A DNA stretch of 64,000 nt. Source: Phycisphaerales bacterium AB-hyl4 (lineage in GTDB: Bacteria > Planctomycetota > Phycisphaerae > Phycisphaerales > Phycisphaeraceae). Shown here piece by piece: positions 53,162 to 62,088 of the stretch (within the stretch, counting starts at the first letter, position 1; every line of letters starts with the position of its first letter). The notes under the pieces are model-generated. The model saw nothing but the letters and a program-made list of their open reading frames with translations, made no database searches and was not told where the DNA came from. A program made the translations under genes and the position numbers. The DNA lies in NCBI GenBank assembly GCA_041821185.1, contig JBGUBD010000005.1, positions 124,001 to 188,000 of the forward strand. Reading direction: 5' to 3'.

Positions 53162-53553
53162 TCGACCTCCACCGTCTGCACGTGCTTCGTGTGGATCCGC
53201 AGCTGCGCCCGGGCCGCGTCCCGGTACCGCCAGGCGGTCTGGCCCGGGCCGGGTCGCATCACCTCGTAGACGCGGCGTTCGCCGCCGACCTGCTCTTCGA
53301 TCTGGTCGCCTTCGCGCGGTTCGGCCGGTGCGAGGCCGGCGAGCTCCGCGGCGGGGATCAGGTAGTCGCGCGAGACGGTTTCACTATGGAAGCCGCTGGC
53401 CTCGACGACCTCGAAGCGGCTTTCGCCGATCAGGGCGTCCTCGATCGACACCGTGGTCGAGCCGCGGCGATACGTGATCACCCGGCCCGCCACCGAAGCG
53501 AGCGAGGCGTGAGCGGCGGCGATCGCGTTGTCGATCAGGTTGCCCATGAGCAT
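53158..53553 (-). CDS. phage head-tail connector-like protein
   Basis: 131 aa: NLIDNAIAAAHASLASVAGR, then beta strands (RVITYRRGSTTVSIEDALIG), an acidic loop and a C-terminal VYEVMRPGPGQTAWRYRDAA. It is the first gene after the major capsid gene on the minus strand, separated from it by a stem-loop, and overlaps the next gene by 4 bp. Similar small proteins join head and tail in lambda/HK97-like phages (stopper or head-closure type). Assignment by position. Confidence 0.55.
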   Translation of the reverse strand: MLMGNLIDNAIAAAHASLASVAGRVITYRRGSTTVSIEDALIGESRFEVVEASGFHSETVSRDYLIPAAELAGLAPAEPREGDQIEEQVGGERRVYEVMRPGPGQTAWRYRDAARAQLRIHTKHVQTVEVE

Positions 53554-53564
53554 GACCCGTGAAG

Positions 53565-53602
53565 GAAAAGCCCGGCGGACGGGGACAGGACCGTCCGCCG
53601 GG
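53565..53602 (-). terminator. terminator-like stem-loop after the major capsid gene
   Basis: CCCGGCGGACGG (53571-53582) and CCGTCCGCCGGG (53591-53602) form a 12-bp perfect stem with an 8-nt loop. On the minus strand it is followed by CTTTTCCTTC. It begins 23 bp after the capsid stop. A partial terminator here would raise capsid mRNA relative to the downstream tail genes. Confidence 0.7.
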
Positions 53603-53625
53603 ACGGCGGAGAGGTGACGTCAGGA

Positions 53626-54570
53626 TCAGCTCGGCTCGACGACCGTGGCCTCCGTGGAGCTGATGCTCTCGACGGTGAGGATCGGGATGCCCTCGACCTC
53701 GGTCGGCCGCGGCGCCGGGGCGCCGGTGGCGTTGGTGGCCGTGCGCGATTCGCGGAGCTGACGCAGCGACCGTCGGTTCATGACGATCATCGTCGGCTGG
53801 CCCCAGCCGGGGAACCGTTCCAGGGCCTGGTAGATCAGATCGTCGGTGACCTTGTTGTCGCCGTCGTCGATGTTGGCGATGCGGGCGACGCTGCGCAGCC
53901 CGCCGACTTGCAGACCGGCCCAGCCCTCGATCGGCGTGTAGTAGCCACTGTACTTCTTGAGCGTCGTGCCCTCAGTGAGCTGCTGCACAACGGTTTCGCC
54001 GATGTCGATCTGGCCCTCACGGCCGGTGATCGCGACGACGTTGTCCATGTCCTCCGTGGCGCGGACGAGGTAGACCGAGCTCTTGTCTGCGGTGGCGCCC
54101 GCGCCGCCGACGTTGACGAACATCTGGTGGCCCCAGCCGATCTCGTCGGCCAGGCCGGTGAAGCCGTCGCCGTCGGCCTTGCCCGTGCCGTTGATCATCT
54201 GCTGCTCGGCCGCGAAGAACGCGGCGCGCAAGTGGCGAGCCGCTTCCCGGCCGACATACGCGTCGGGGCCAAGCCGATAGGCGTCGGCCAGGGCCTTGTC
54301 GACGGCGAAGCTGGCGTCGAGGATCTTCAGGTCGATCGACACGAGCTCGTCGGCGCTCTTGCCCTGTTCGCGGCCCTCGTTCACGTTGCGGAAGCCGACC
54401 ACCGGGGCGCCGACTTCCTTCGTGTACTTGTGGGTCGTGCCGTTGCTGGCCTCGTCCGCCGGCAGGGCGGCGAGGAACGGGGCGCGGTTGAGCAGGTCGG
54501 TGATGTTGCGGTCGGCGAGGTTCTGATCGTTGATCTTGACCAGGTCGGCGAGCGTCAGGAATTCTGGCAT
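53626..54570 (-). CDS. phage major capsid protein
   Basis: 314 aa; ATG 54570 follows GGAGAA, and an in-frame extension to 54615 is rejected. The N-terminal MPEFLTLADLVKINDQNLAD, RAPFLAALPADEASNGTTHK (N-arm and E-loop region), a central YRLGPDAYVGREAARHLRAA helix, and C-terminal PTMIVMNRRSLRQLRESRTA with GIPILTVESI (P-domain/A-domain strands) are typical of HK97-fold capsid proteins that lack a long delta domain. Scaffold and protease are supplied by the gene upstream. Position between the protease and connector genes confirms it. Confidence 0.82.
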   Translation of the reverse strand: MPEFLTLADLVKINDQNLADRNITDLLNRAPFLAALPADEASNGTTHKYTKEVGAPVVGFRNVNEGREQGKSADELVSIDLKILDASFAVDKALADAYRLGPDAYVGREAARHLRAAFFAAEQQMINGTGKADGDGFTGLADEIGWGHQMFVNVGGAGATADKSSVYLVRATEDMDNVVAITGREGQIDIGETVVQQLTEGTTLKKYSGYYTPIEGWAGLQVGGLRSVARIANIDDGDNKVTDDLIYQALERFPGWGQPTMIVMNRRSLRQLRESRTATNATGAPAPRPTEVEGIPILTVESISSTEATVVEPS

Positions 54571-54664
54571 GGTGGTTTCTCCAAACGGGGTCGCCGACGT
54601 GCGGCGCGGGTTCATGAAGGGGCGATGCGTCAGGCCGGTGCGTCAGACCTGTGCGAACGGTGGA

Positions 54665-56215
54665 TCACTTGTTGCTGCGGCCGCTGATGCGGACGGCGCC
54701 GGTCAGGGCGGCGGCGGCGCTGCCCATGTGTCGGCCCATCTTCTGCCGGCGGGCGTCCTCCGGGCTGGACTCGGCCTGGAACACGACGGCTTCGTCACCG
54801 CCGCGATCGGTCTGGCCGAGGCGCTGACGCAGCTCGTCGCTGGCCTCGCGTTCCGCAGTCAGCTGCTGTTCGAGATTCTTCGCGTAGGCGGTGGACGCCT
54901 GGCCAAGCGTGAAGCCCTGCTCCTGGCACTGCTCGCGGAACTCGGCCGAGGCGTTGGGGAAGGCCTCCTTGAGCTGCGCGAGCGTGGCCGGTTCGGCCGA
55001 AGCGCCCCGGGAGGCGGCGGCTTCGGCGGCGTCGCCGCTGCCGGCAGCCTTGCCGGCGTCGGTGTTCGCGGCGTCCACGGTCGCCTCCGGGGAGGGCGCG
55101 GGGGTTGTCGCCGCGTCAGGCTTCGCAGCCGCGGGCGACGGGGCATCGGCATCAGCGTTGGGGGCGGGGGCAGGGGCGGGGCCGGGGGTCGGGGTCTGCT
55201 GTTGGGTCTCGGGCATGGCGCGGGTCTCCTGTGCGCGGTGGGAATGCCGGGCCGAGGCGCTGGGCGCTCCGCCTTCGGCAGAGAGTTGCATCAGCTCCGC
55301 GAGCGAATCGTCGAAGCTCTGGATGTTGTCGATGAGCTTCAGCTCCATCGCCTGGTCAGCGAGCCACACCTGGCCGGTCTCCACGGCGGCGAGCTGCTCG
55401 GCGGTGAGGCCGCGTCCCTCGACCACGGCGTCGCTGAAGCTGGTTTGCGTGCGGTCGACCAGGTCCTGGAAGTAAGCCCGCTGCTCGGGGGTGATCGGCG
55501 CGCCGGGCATGCCGGCGGCTTTGTACGGGCCAGTGGTGAAGGCCACCGCCTCAATGCCTTGACGTTCCGCGAGCTTCGAAACGTCGTACGTGGCCATGAC
55601 CGTGCCGATGCTGCCGACGAGGGCGGTGCGGTCGTTGGCGTAGATCCGCGTCGCCTGGCTCGCGGCGTAGTACGCGGCCGAGGCGGCGAGGTCCTCGACG
55701 AAGGCGAAGACGGGCTTGCGCTCGGCGGCGAGGCGGATCTCGCGGGCCAGTTCGGGCGTGCCGGCGACGGAGCCGCCGGGCGATTCGAAGACGATCATGA
55801 TGCCGCCGATTTCCGAGTCGCGGGACGCGGCCCGGATCTGGCGGCGCAGCTCCACCGTCGACGTGGCGTTGTCGAGGCTGGAGGCATGCTTCATCAGCGT
55901 GCCGCGGGCCTGCAGCACCACGACGCTCGGCCCTTCGCCCACCCCGTCGCTGCCGATGCTCTGGCGCGGCCCGCGAACAACCGCCATCGTCTGTCCCCGC
56001 CGCGCGCGGGGCTCGGCGAAGTGCCGGCCCCAGTCCATGTTCCGAGCGCGCTGGAACAGCGCCCAGAATCGCGACTCCTCCACAGCCCAGAGGCCGTAGT
56101 ACTCATCCAGTCGCGCCTGCGGCGGCACATCGACGCCGCCGAGATCGACCCGGGGGGCCGGGCTGGCGCCGAGCGAATCGGTGACCGGGTGGTCGCTCAT
56201 GAGTTCATTTGGCAT
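54665..56215 (-). CDS. phage S49-family prohead protease fused to scaffold
   Basis: 516 aa from the ATG overlapping the portal stop by 11 bp; ATG 56200 is an alternative. The SppA/protease IV-like domain (about 95-310) shows IMIVFESPGGSVAGTPEL and FVEDLAASAAYYAAS with the nucleophile Ser (about S179), then RTALVGSIGTVMATYD. A Pro/Ala-rich linker (about 335-400) leads to a helical scaffold-like tail (QEQGFTLGQASTAYAKNLEQ, REASDELRQRLGQ). Lambda gpC has the same protease-plus-scaffold (Nu3) layout. It cuts scaffold during head maturation. Confidence 0.85.
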   Translation of the reverse strand: MPNELMSDHPVTDSLGASPAPRVDLGGVDVPPQARLDEYYGLWAVEESRFWALFQRARNMDWGRHFAEPRARRGQTMAVVRGPRQSIGSDGVGEGPSVVVLQARGTLMKHASSLDNATSTVELRRQIRAASRDSEIGGIMIVFESPGGSVAGTPELAREIRLAAERKPVFAFVEDLAASAAYYAASQATRIYANDRTALVGSIGTVMATYDVSKLAERQGIEAVAFTTGPYKAAGMPGAPITPEQRAYFQDLVDRTQTSFSDAVVEGRGLTAEQLAAVETGQVWLADQAMELKLIDNIQSFDDSLAELMQLSAEGGAPSASARHSHRAQETRAMPETQQQTPTPGPAPAPAPNADADAPSPAAAKPDAATTPAPSPEATVDAANTDAGKAAGSGDAAEAAASRGASAEPATLAQLKEAFPNASAEFREQCQEQGFTLGQASTAYAKNLEQQLTAEREASDELRQRLGQTDRGGDEAVVFQAESSPEDARRQKMGRHMGSAAAALTGAVRISGRSNK

Positions 56216-57662
56216 CAGACCCCTCGCTTTCCTCATCGTTGCTGCCGACGGCGGGCGGCGGGTTGAACGCGGCGGCGCCCGGCAGCACCAGCGGCACACC
56301 GAGCTCCTTGGCGAACGCGAGCACCTTGGCGTTCGCCCGCAGGTTTTCGTAGATGTCGCCTGTGCCGCCGCCGGTCTCGCGGACGACGTGCTCGAACGTG
56401 TCGAAGCCCGCGGCGACGCTCATCGCGTGCCCGCGGGCCTCCTTGGCCGGATCCCACCAGGGGACGCCATCCGGCACCCATTGCCAGGTCACGTCGCGGC
56501 GATCCCAGCCACGCGGCAGGCGAAGGTCACCGTCCTGGATCGCCAGGCCGATGCGCCACTCGCTGATCCAGTCGAGCATCTCCTGCACGTCGCGGCGCTT
56601 GGCCTTGCAGGATTTCAAGTACTGCATCAGCCCGCCGCGGCTGCCGTAGAAGTTGGTGAAGCTCTCGTCGTAAAACGAAAACGGGATGTCCAGCGACTTC
56701 AGCGCGACGGCGATGCAGACCTGCATGAAGTGGCGGAACTGGTCCGAAGGTTGATTGCTTTCCAGGAACTTCGCATCGTCGCCGGGATCGAGGTTCAGCT
56801 GGATCGGTCCCTTGTCGAACGCCACGTCGTACTCGCTGGCCTCACCGTCCTCTTCCTCCTCCGCGTCCTTGGTCGTGATCGCCAGGGCGAACAGCTGGGA
56901 AACCTTCGCGCGAACGAGGGCATAGTCGATGCCGTCGTACGCGTCGCGGAACGTGTTCACACCAGCCGCGATCGGGCTCACACCGCGGACCTGGTCGAAG
57001 CGATCGAAGAAGGCATGCTGGTACACGTGCCGGGCCGGGAGAATCGTTCGGAACTCGAAGCCCGCGCCGTACCGGGCCCGGTTGCAGATCATGTAGGCCA
57101 ACGCTTTGCCGGCCTGGTTGGTCCGCACGCCGTGCGTCCAGTCCATCGGATCCAGGTCGCGCGGCAGGTTGTGGCGGTCGAGTCGGCAGCGGTCGCCCTC
57201 GATCGCCTGCAGACGGCCGGTGGCCAGGCGATACACCAGCATGTCGCCGTCGATGCAGCGCCGACCCTCAGCCAGGCGGATCTGTCGATCGAGCCGGTGA
57301 CGACCGGCCACGTCGCAGTTCTCCCGCTTCGACCATTCTTTGAGCCAGGCTTCCAGCTCGCGGTTGAAACCGTCGTCGGCCGTGGTGGCCTGGAACGTGT
57401 GACTCGCCACGTAGTCCAGGTGCTTGCGCACCATCCACGCGACGATGGCGAAGTTACGGTTGATGTCGCGGGTCGTGGCGGTGAGCCGCGATCGCTCTTT
57501 CGGCAGCAGTGTCTGATCTTCGCTGCGCAGCTTCGTACGCGGCGGCTTGCGGCGAGGCGTTTCGCGCGTGGCGTCATACCCCTCAGCCGAAGGGGCCGGG
57601 AGGTTTGTCACGCCAGCGGCTTCGCCGATGGGGGCGGTGGGTTGGACTTGCTGTTCAGCCAT
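56205..57662 (-). CDS. phage portal protein, lambda family
   Basis: 485 aa. RDINRNFAIVAWMVRKHLDY and VASHTFQAT at the start, WSKRENCDVAGRHRLDRQIR, CIDGDMLVYRLATGRLQAIE, ARHVYQHAFFDRFDQVRGVS, and DIPFSFYDESFTNFYGSRGG are the hallmarks of lambda gpB-type portals. Twelve copies form the DNA channel at the capsid vertex and dock terminase. It lies between the gpW-like gene and the S49 protease gene, the lambda order A-W-B-C. Confidence 0.87.
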   Translation of the reverse strand: MAEQQVQPTAPIGEAAGVTNLPAPSAEGYDATRETPRRKPPRTKLRSEDQTLLPKERSRLTATTRDINRNFAIVAWMVRKHLDYVASHTFQATTADDGFNRELEAWLKEWSKRENCDVAGRHRLDRQIRLAEGRRCIDGDMLVYRLATGRLQAIEGDRCRLDRHNLPRDLDPMDWTHGVRTNQAGKALAYMICNRARYGAGFEFRTILPARHVYQHAFFDRFDQVRGVSPIAAGVNTFRDAYDGIDYALVRAKVSQLFALAITTKDAEEEEDGEASEYDVAFDKGPIQLNLDPGDDAKFLESNQPSDQFRHFMQVCIAVALKSLDIPFSFYDESFTNFYGSRGGLMQYLKSCKAKRRDVQEMLDWISEWRIGLAIQDGDLRLPRGWDRRDVTWQWVPDGVPWWDPAKEARGHAMSVAAGFDTFEHVVRETGGGTGDIYENLRANAKVLAFAKELGVPLVLPGAAAFNPPPAVGSNDEESEGSDAK

Positions 57663-57671
57663 GCGCAGATG

Positions 57672-57878
57672 TCAAACCCTGCGAAGGTCGATCGTGCTGA
57701 AACGGCGGCGGCGACGCTCCTGGCGGGCCAGGCGTCGGCGCCAGTACTCGAGTTCGTCCATGGCCTGCTTGCGGTCGTAGCGGACGGTGGTGCCGTCGAT
57801 GACCACCTGCCCCACACCCACACCCTGGGCGAGGAACTTTTCAAGGGTGTCAACCATGGAACGGGGACTGGCCATCAC
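57672..57878 (-). CDS. gpW-like head-tail joining protein
   Basis: 68 aa: DTLEKFLAQGVGVGQVVIDG, TTVRYDRKQAMDELEYWRRR, LARQERRRRR. The helix / beta-hairpin (VxxDGxxVxY) / helix pattern and size match lambda gpW, which plugs the filled head. It sits directly upstream of the portal gene as in lambda. The second in-frame Met could be the start. Confidence 0.65.
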   Translation of the reverse strand: MMASPRSMVDTLEKFLAQGVGVGQVVIDGTTVRYDRKQAMDELEYWRRRLARQERRRRRFSTIDLRRV

Positions 57879-57897
57879 TTCCGGCCCGGGCGTCGCG

Positions 57898-58164
57898 TCA
57901 GTGCGCTTCGGCGTGGTGGTAGGTGCGAACGCGGACGCTGGCGCCGCAGCCGGTGCACCGCTGATCCGACCAGGTCACGCGGTCGTAGCGATCGCCGGCA
58001 GGCGTGCGGCCGACGAGGGCGCGGTCGGCGACGACGCGCAGCTCCGTCAGATCCGTCGCCTGACAGTGCGGGCAGCTCGCCGGCACCTGGGTGATGGCGG
58101 CGGACGAGGTCGGGCGTGGGGGCTGGGGGGATGCGGTTGCCTGGTTTCGCTTGCGCTTGGCCAT
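57898..58164 (-). CDS. zinc-ribbon phage protein
   Basis: 88 aa. A basic low-complexity N-terminus is followed by a zinc ribbon with CPHC (about 31-34) and CTGC (about 69-72), in the context VPASCPHCQATDLTELRVVA and RVTWSDQRCTGCGASVRV. It lies 13 bp after terminase and 19 bp before the gpW-like gene. Com-like zinc fingers in Mu and small ribbons near terminase in other phages regulate translation or assist packaging; no specific role can be given. Confidence 0.65.
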   Translation of the reverse strand: MAKRKRNQATASPQPPRPTSSAAITQVPASCPHCQATDLTELRVVADRALVGRTPAGDRYDRVTWSDQRCTGCGASVRVRTYHHAEAH

Positions 58165-58177
58165 GATGGACTCCGGG

Positions 58178-60286
58178 TCAGAGGTAGGAAACGCCGCGTC
58201 GTCGACGCGACTTCTTTTTCGGGGCGGGCTTGTGACCCACCGCCTCGATGCCGAGCATGCTCGCGCCGACGCAGCAGCCGACCAAGCCGTCGAGCAGGTC
58301 GTTGTCCTTGTTCGGCGGCTGCTTCCAGATCGTCAGCTGCGTGCCCTTGCTCTCAACCGGCACGGGCGATTCACTTAGCAGGTGATCGATCACCAGGCGA
58401 TGCCGCTCCCGGCTGGCCTGGTAGAGCGTGATGCCGCCGACGTCGCCGCGCGGCACGCGGAGCCCATCGGCCACGGCCGTCTTCCAGCGGTTGGTGTCGT
58501 AGGTGACGAACCGCTTGGCGTGGTTTTTCGAGGGACGTTCACGCCAGTGGTGGCCGATGCGATCGCCGGGCTGTTTCTTCCAGTCGCCGATCGGCGCGTC
58601 GCCGGGGCCGAGGTACCGGCCGTGGCTGGGCGTGAGGATGCTGGCGTGGGGGCTCTGGCGGCAGAACTGGTAAATCAGCGTGGTCGCCTCGCCCCAGTTG
58701 GCGTCGACCAGGCATTTCTCGATCCGCAGCGGCTGCCCCGACTCGTTCTGCCACTCGCGCGCGAGCAGCTGCTCCGACAGGTTTTCCAGAGCGTGCAGGA
58801 CCTGCGCCGGCCGACCGGCGCCGGGCTTGGCCCGGGCCAGCGTCTTCTTCGCGTCGGACTTCGTGAAGTAGGGCAGCCCCTGGTCCGGCCACGCCCCGTA
58901 GGCCATGACGTGGCCGGCGAAGCCGTCGCCGAATGCACAGACAATCCACCATAGCAGTTTGCTGCTCGGATCGATGAACGAGACAAGGCGGGTCAGCTCG
59001 TTCGGCGCGACGTCGCGCTTGACGCCGATAATCTTGGCGGCGATCGCGTCGGCGTCGAGCTTGTCCTCCGAGGCCTGCTCCAGGCTCATCGGTTGCTGCT
59101 GCTGCTCGGCCCAGAAGCTTCGCTCGTCATCGATCTTCAGGTTCATGAGGCTCTGCAGCGCGGCGACGTCGCCCTCCTTGACGTTCGCCGGCCAGACCAC
59201 CTCAGCGCCGAGCTCGAGCTTTTCGCGATGCTCCAGATAGAAAGCATTTCCCGCGGCCCCGTCGTCGCCCTCGCGGTAACCCGCCGCCCGGACCTCGGCA
59301 TACTCGGCCCACAGCTTGTCATCGCTGGGGAGCTTCGACAGCGCCTGCGTGCGCTGGCCGTTCCAGTGCGGATTGAGCTGGCGGTTGAGCACCTGGTCGG
59401 CCAGGTCGCCGGGCTGGATCACGGTGCACGGGAGAAATGCCGCGATGCGGCGCGTGGGCCCGGCGAGGCCGAGGATGGAGCCGTTGATGGTGCGCAGCCG
59501 CTTGGCCACCTGGCTGGGCGACTCGGCCGACTCGTCATCCTGCGGGTCGTCGACGACGGCCAGATCCGGCCGCAGCACTTGGCCATCGGGCGTCGTGTGG
59601 CGCATGCCTCGGATCGCGCCGGTGATGCCGCGCGACTCGATCACCGCGCCGCTGGCCGGCGAGCCGGCGATGGTGGGCAGGACGATGCGGCGTCCCTTCC
59701 AGCCGATGTGCGTACGCTTGCCCTGGCAGGTCTGGCCCTTGCCGCGCTGGACGATCCCTTCCAGGGCGCGGATCGGGAAGCAGACCTCGGGGAAGTCGGC
59801 CAGCAGCAGATCGTTGGTTTCCAGTTCGACCTTGATCTCTTCCAGGCGGAGGCGTGCCTCGTCGCCGGCGGCGCCGACGTAGACGGGAAAGCGGCGCAAG
59901 CCGTAGAGCACGGCGAACAGCACCGCCCACATGCACAGGCTCGTTTTGCCCCAGCCGCGCGGCATCGCCAGCGCGAACAGCCCGCCGCGCCGGACGACGG
60001 CCTCGCCCCGCTCCGCCGCCTGGTCGTGCGGATCCGCCCACGCCAGGCAGAAGACGTGCGGGGCGTAGGTCTGACAGAAGAGCTTGAAGTCACCGCCCGC
60101 GGCCTCGCGCCGCTTCGGATTCTCGATTGGTGGCAGCTCGCCGATGTCGCGGCCGGCGCGGGACTGCTCGGCCTGCCGGCCGGCCGACCGCTCGCGGTGG
60201 CGCTCGTAGCTCGAGTTCGTCGGCGGTGGCTCTGGCGGCGAATCGCTCGCCTTCTTCTTCGAGTTGGCTTTCTTACGCTTGGCCAT
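58178..60286 (-). CDS. terL: phage terminase large subunit
   Basis: 702 aa. ATPase domain: Walker A AMPRGWGKTSL at about 107-117, Walker B LAVVDDPQDDES at 242-253, coupling region GPTRRIAAFLPCTV. Nuclease domain begins near VSFIDPSSKLLWW (Asp about 439) with further acidic residues (CLVDANWGEA, LLDGLVG). The enzyme cuts concatemers and translocates DNA into the head. The N-terminal 55 residues are basic and low in complexity. Its start overlaps the previous small gene by 14 bp. It anchors the head module. Confidence 0.85.
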   Translation of the reverse strand: MAKRKKANSKKKASDSPPEPPPTNSSYERHRERSAGRQAEQSRAGRDIGELPPIENPKRREAAGGDFKLFCQTYAPHVFCLAWADPHDQAAERGEAVVRRGGLFALAMPRGWGKTSLCMWAVLFAVLYGLRRFPVYVGAAGDEARLRLEEIKVELETNDLLLADFPEVCFPIRALEGIVQRGKGQTCQGKRTHIGWKGRRIVLPTIAGSPASGAVIESRGITGAIRGMRHTTPDGQVLRPDLAVVDDPQDDESAESPSQVAKRLRTINGSILGLAGPTRRIAAFLPCTVIQPGDLADQVLNRQLNPHWNGQRTQALSKLPSDDKLWAEYAEVRAAGYREGDDGAAGNAFYLEHREKLELGAEVVWPANVKEGDVAALQSLMNLKIDDERSFWAEQQQQPMSLEQASEDKLDADAIAAKIIGVKRDVAPNELTRLVSFIDPSSKLLWWIVCAFGDGFAGHVMAYGAWPDQGLPYFTKSDAKKTLARAKPGAGRPAQVLHALENLSEQLLAREWQNESGQPLRIEKCLVDANWGEATTLIYQFCRQSPHASILTPSHGRYLGPGDAPIGDWKKQPGDRIGHHWRERPSKNHAKRFVTYDTNRWKTAVADGLRVPRGDVGGITLYQASRERHRLVIDHLLSESPVPVESKGTQLTIWKQPPNKDNDLLDGLVGCCVGASMLGIEAVGHKPAPKKKSRRRRGVSYL

Positions 60287-60464
60287 GCATCGCTTCGTCT
60301 GCTGGCGATGCCCACTCGGCCGGCAGGCCGACGTACGTCGCGCCGTCGATCAAACGGACGTCGATGCGCTCGCTGCCATCGATCGGCGATCGGTAACGTC
60401 GGATCACCTCAACGCGTGCTGTGGTGGCATCCGGAAGTGTGAGTGTCTGGCTTCGCTGTTTCAT
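60273..60464 (-). CDS. small phage protein, unknown
   Basis: 63 aa: MKQRSQTLTLPDATTARVEV, RRYRSPIDGSERIDVRLIDG, ATYVGLPAEWASPADEAMHG. It overlaps terminase by 14 bp and the preceding membrane-protein gene by 56 bp. Such dense overlap suggests coupling. The beta-hairpin-like composition does not point to a family. Confidence 0.55.
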   Translation of the reverse strand: MKQRSQTLTLPDATTARVEVIRRYRSPIDGSERIDVRLIDGATYVGLPAEWASPADEAMHGQA

Positions 60465-60792
60465 GTGAGAGGCCCGTCACAAATCGACGCCGATCCCCAC
60501 CCCCACGCAGGCGGCTGAGCCGGAGCCAGTCCAGAAATCCGACGAACATGCCGTAAGCGACAGCCAACGGCCAGACGTGGAGAGCGTGTTCCCCGCCACA
60601 CCAGGCAGCTATTGCCAAGACGCACATCGTCGAACCGGCGACCCAGATGAAAGCAACCAACGGACAGACCCAGATCCATGAAGGTGCGAGGCGGAGACGC
60701 ATCTCATCCTGTTGGTCCAGGCAAGCCGGCCGCCACCGGTAGCTCGCCAGCGTGAGGATGATCATGATCAAGAAGGCGATGAGCATCGGCAT
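60409..60792 (-). CDS. membrane protein, holin-like
   Basis: 127 aa with three predicted transmembrane segments (MLIAFLIMIILTLASYRW; WVCPLVAFIWVAGSTMCVLA; VWPLAVAYGMFVGFLDWL) and a basic hydrophilic C-terminus. Topology and size fit class I holins, and its place upstream of terminase, near a peptidase gene, corresponds to the lambda lysis-gene position. There is no sequence motif that proves it. Confidence 0.5.
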   Translation of the reverse strand: MPMLIAFLIMIILTLASYRWRPACLDQQDEMRLRLAPSWIWVCPLVAFIWVAGSTMCVLAIAAWCGGEHALHVWPLAVAYGMFVGFLDWLRLSRLRGGGDRRRFVTGLSHETAKPDTHTSGCHHSTR

Positions 60793-60906
60793 GGCGGATT
60801 TCCGTGGGGGGCGGCGCGAAAGAAAGTGTGTCGTGCAAACGTGCTGTTCCCTATGGGGTCGCCGGCCCCACCCCCGCCCGGTAGTACCTATTGGGATGGG
60901 ATCGCC

Positions 60907-61350
60907 TCAGTTCACGTGGGCGTCGGTGACGTCGACGCTCAGCGCCACGCGGATCGGCGCGGGCTTGGGTTGCTTGGGCAGCTGGTTGACCAGCTCGTCC
61001 TCCAGCTGCTTCACGGCGAGCAGCAGCTCGGGGTTGGCGTCGGCCAAAGCCTTGGCGATGTCAGTGCGGCCTGCCTCGATGTGCTCCAGGGCGATCGCCC
61101 GCAGGTGCTGCACGGCCGCGGCCTGCGTCACGCCCATGCGTCGGAGCAGCTCGGCGATCACCGCCTTGCTCATGAGGTTGGCGGTGGGCCGGGCCATCTG
61201 CGATTCGCCGCGCTTGACGGTGCCGGCGATCGCGACTTGCGCGCGCACGTGGCTGACGCTTGAAGGGGGCACGGCCTCGGCCGCACACTTCGCGGCCTTG
61301 GGCTCAACGGCCTTGGCGATGGCGGTGACGATGCGGGGGTCCTGGATCAC
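60907..61350 (-). CDS. phage protein, possible terminase small subunit
   Basis: 147 aa with GTG start preceded by AGGAG at 6-nt spacing (an ATG at 61461 would overlap the previous gene and adds unlikely sequence). MSKAVIAELLRRMGVTQAAA is a helical, helix-turn-helix-like stretch, followed by long helices (DANPELLLAVKQLEDELVNQ). DNA-binding plus oligomerisation helices upstream of the large terminase gene are consistent with a small subunit. The 114-bp gap to the next gene is non-coding. Confidence 0.45.
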   Translation of the reverse strand: MIQDPRIVTAIAKAVEPKAAKCAAEAVPPSSVSHVRAQVAIAGTVKRGESQMARPTANLMSKAVIAELLRRMGVTQAAAVQHLRAIALEHIEAGRTDIAKALADANPELLLAVKQLEDELVNQLPKQPKPAPIRVALSVDVTDAHVN

Positions 61351-61384
61351 GGCGGGCTCCTGGGGTTTCACATTTAAGTGAAGG

Positions 61385-62071
61385 TCATTCGTCGTCGGCG
61401 TTGTCGATCGTGAAAGCAACGTCGCGTCGATCGACCACCTCGCCGCCGAACAGGCTGGCATGCACGCGGACGCTCAAGACGTGCTCGCCGTCGTCCAGAT
61501 CCCGCGTGTCGAGCGTGAACTGTCGCTGACCGTCGACGTCGGGCACGCTGCCCGACCAGGTCGGCCCGCCGTCGTCGACGGGCGTGACGCTGGCCATGAT
61601 CGGCCGGCTGGCGGGCACGTCGGCCCGCACGGTGACGGTCACCGCGCCGCTCACGACGTCGCCGATGGACAAGCCCTCGACCTGAAGGCCATCGGCCGGC
61701 AGCTGGGGTTCGGGGTCAGGGGCCGACGGATCCGCGTCTTCATCTTGTGGATCATCCGTTGACGGCGGCTCGTTTTGTGCCTCATCATCGGGCACTTCAT
61801 GATCAGCAAGCCGCGCCGCCTCGGCCTGGTAGTCGGCGACCAGCCCGCGCGCCAGCACCAGCGCCCGGTGCACCGCCAGCGCCAACCGATGCAGCTCCAC
61901 CTCGTCGTCCCCTTCGGCGTGATAGTGAGCGCTTCGCCGCTGGTCGATGTCGCGGATCACGTCCCGCAGTTCCGCCTGGGTCTGTTCGATCGGCCGGGGT
62001 CCCTCGGCCAGGCACGCGGACGCGAGCAGCAGGGCGACGGCGACGGTGAGCAGGTAACGGGGCGGCATCAT
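61385..62071 (-). CDS. exported protein with C-terminal Ig-like domain
   Basis: 228 aa. Signal sequence MPPRYLLTVAVALLLASACL with a Cys at the likely cleavage site (LASAC, a weak lipobox), a helical part (IEQTQAELRDVIRDIDQRRS), an acidic Asp/Pro linker (about 95-130) and a beta domain ending RDLDDGEHVLSVRVHASLFG typical of bacterial Ig-like folds. An exported, possibly lipid-anchored protein in a late phage operon may act in lysis or superinfection exclusion (inference). Confidence 0.6.
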   Translation of the reverse strand: MMPPRYLLTVAVALLLASACLAEGPRPIEQTQAELRDVIRDIDQRRSAHYHAEGDDEVELHRLALAVHRALVLARGLVADYQAEAARLADHEVPDDEAQNEPPSTDDPQDEDADPSAPDPEPQLPADGLQVEGLSIGDVVSGAVTVTVRADVPASRPIMASVTPVDDGGPTWSGSVPDVDGQRQFTLDTRDLDDGEHVLSVRVHASLFGGEVVDRRDVAFTIDNADDE

Positions 62072-62088
62072 GGGCGTCCTTCCTCAAG

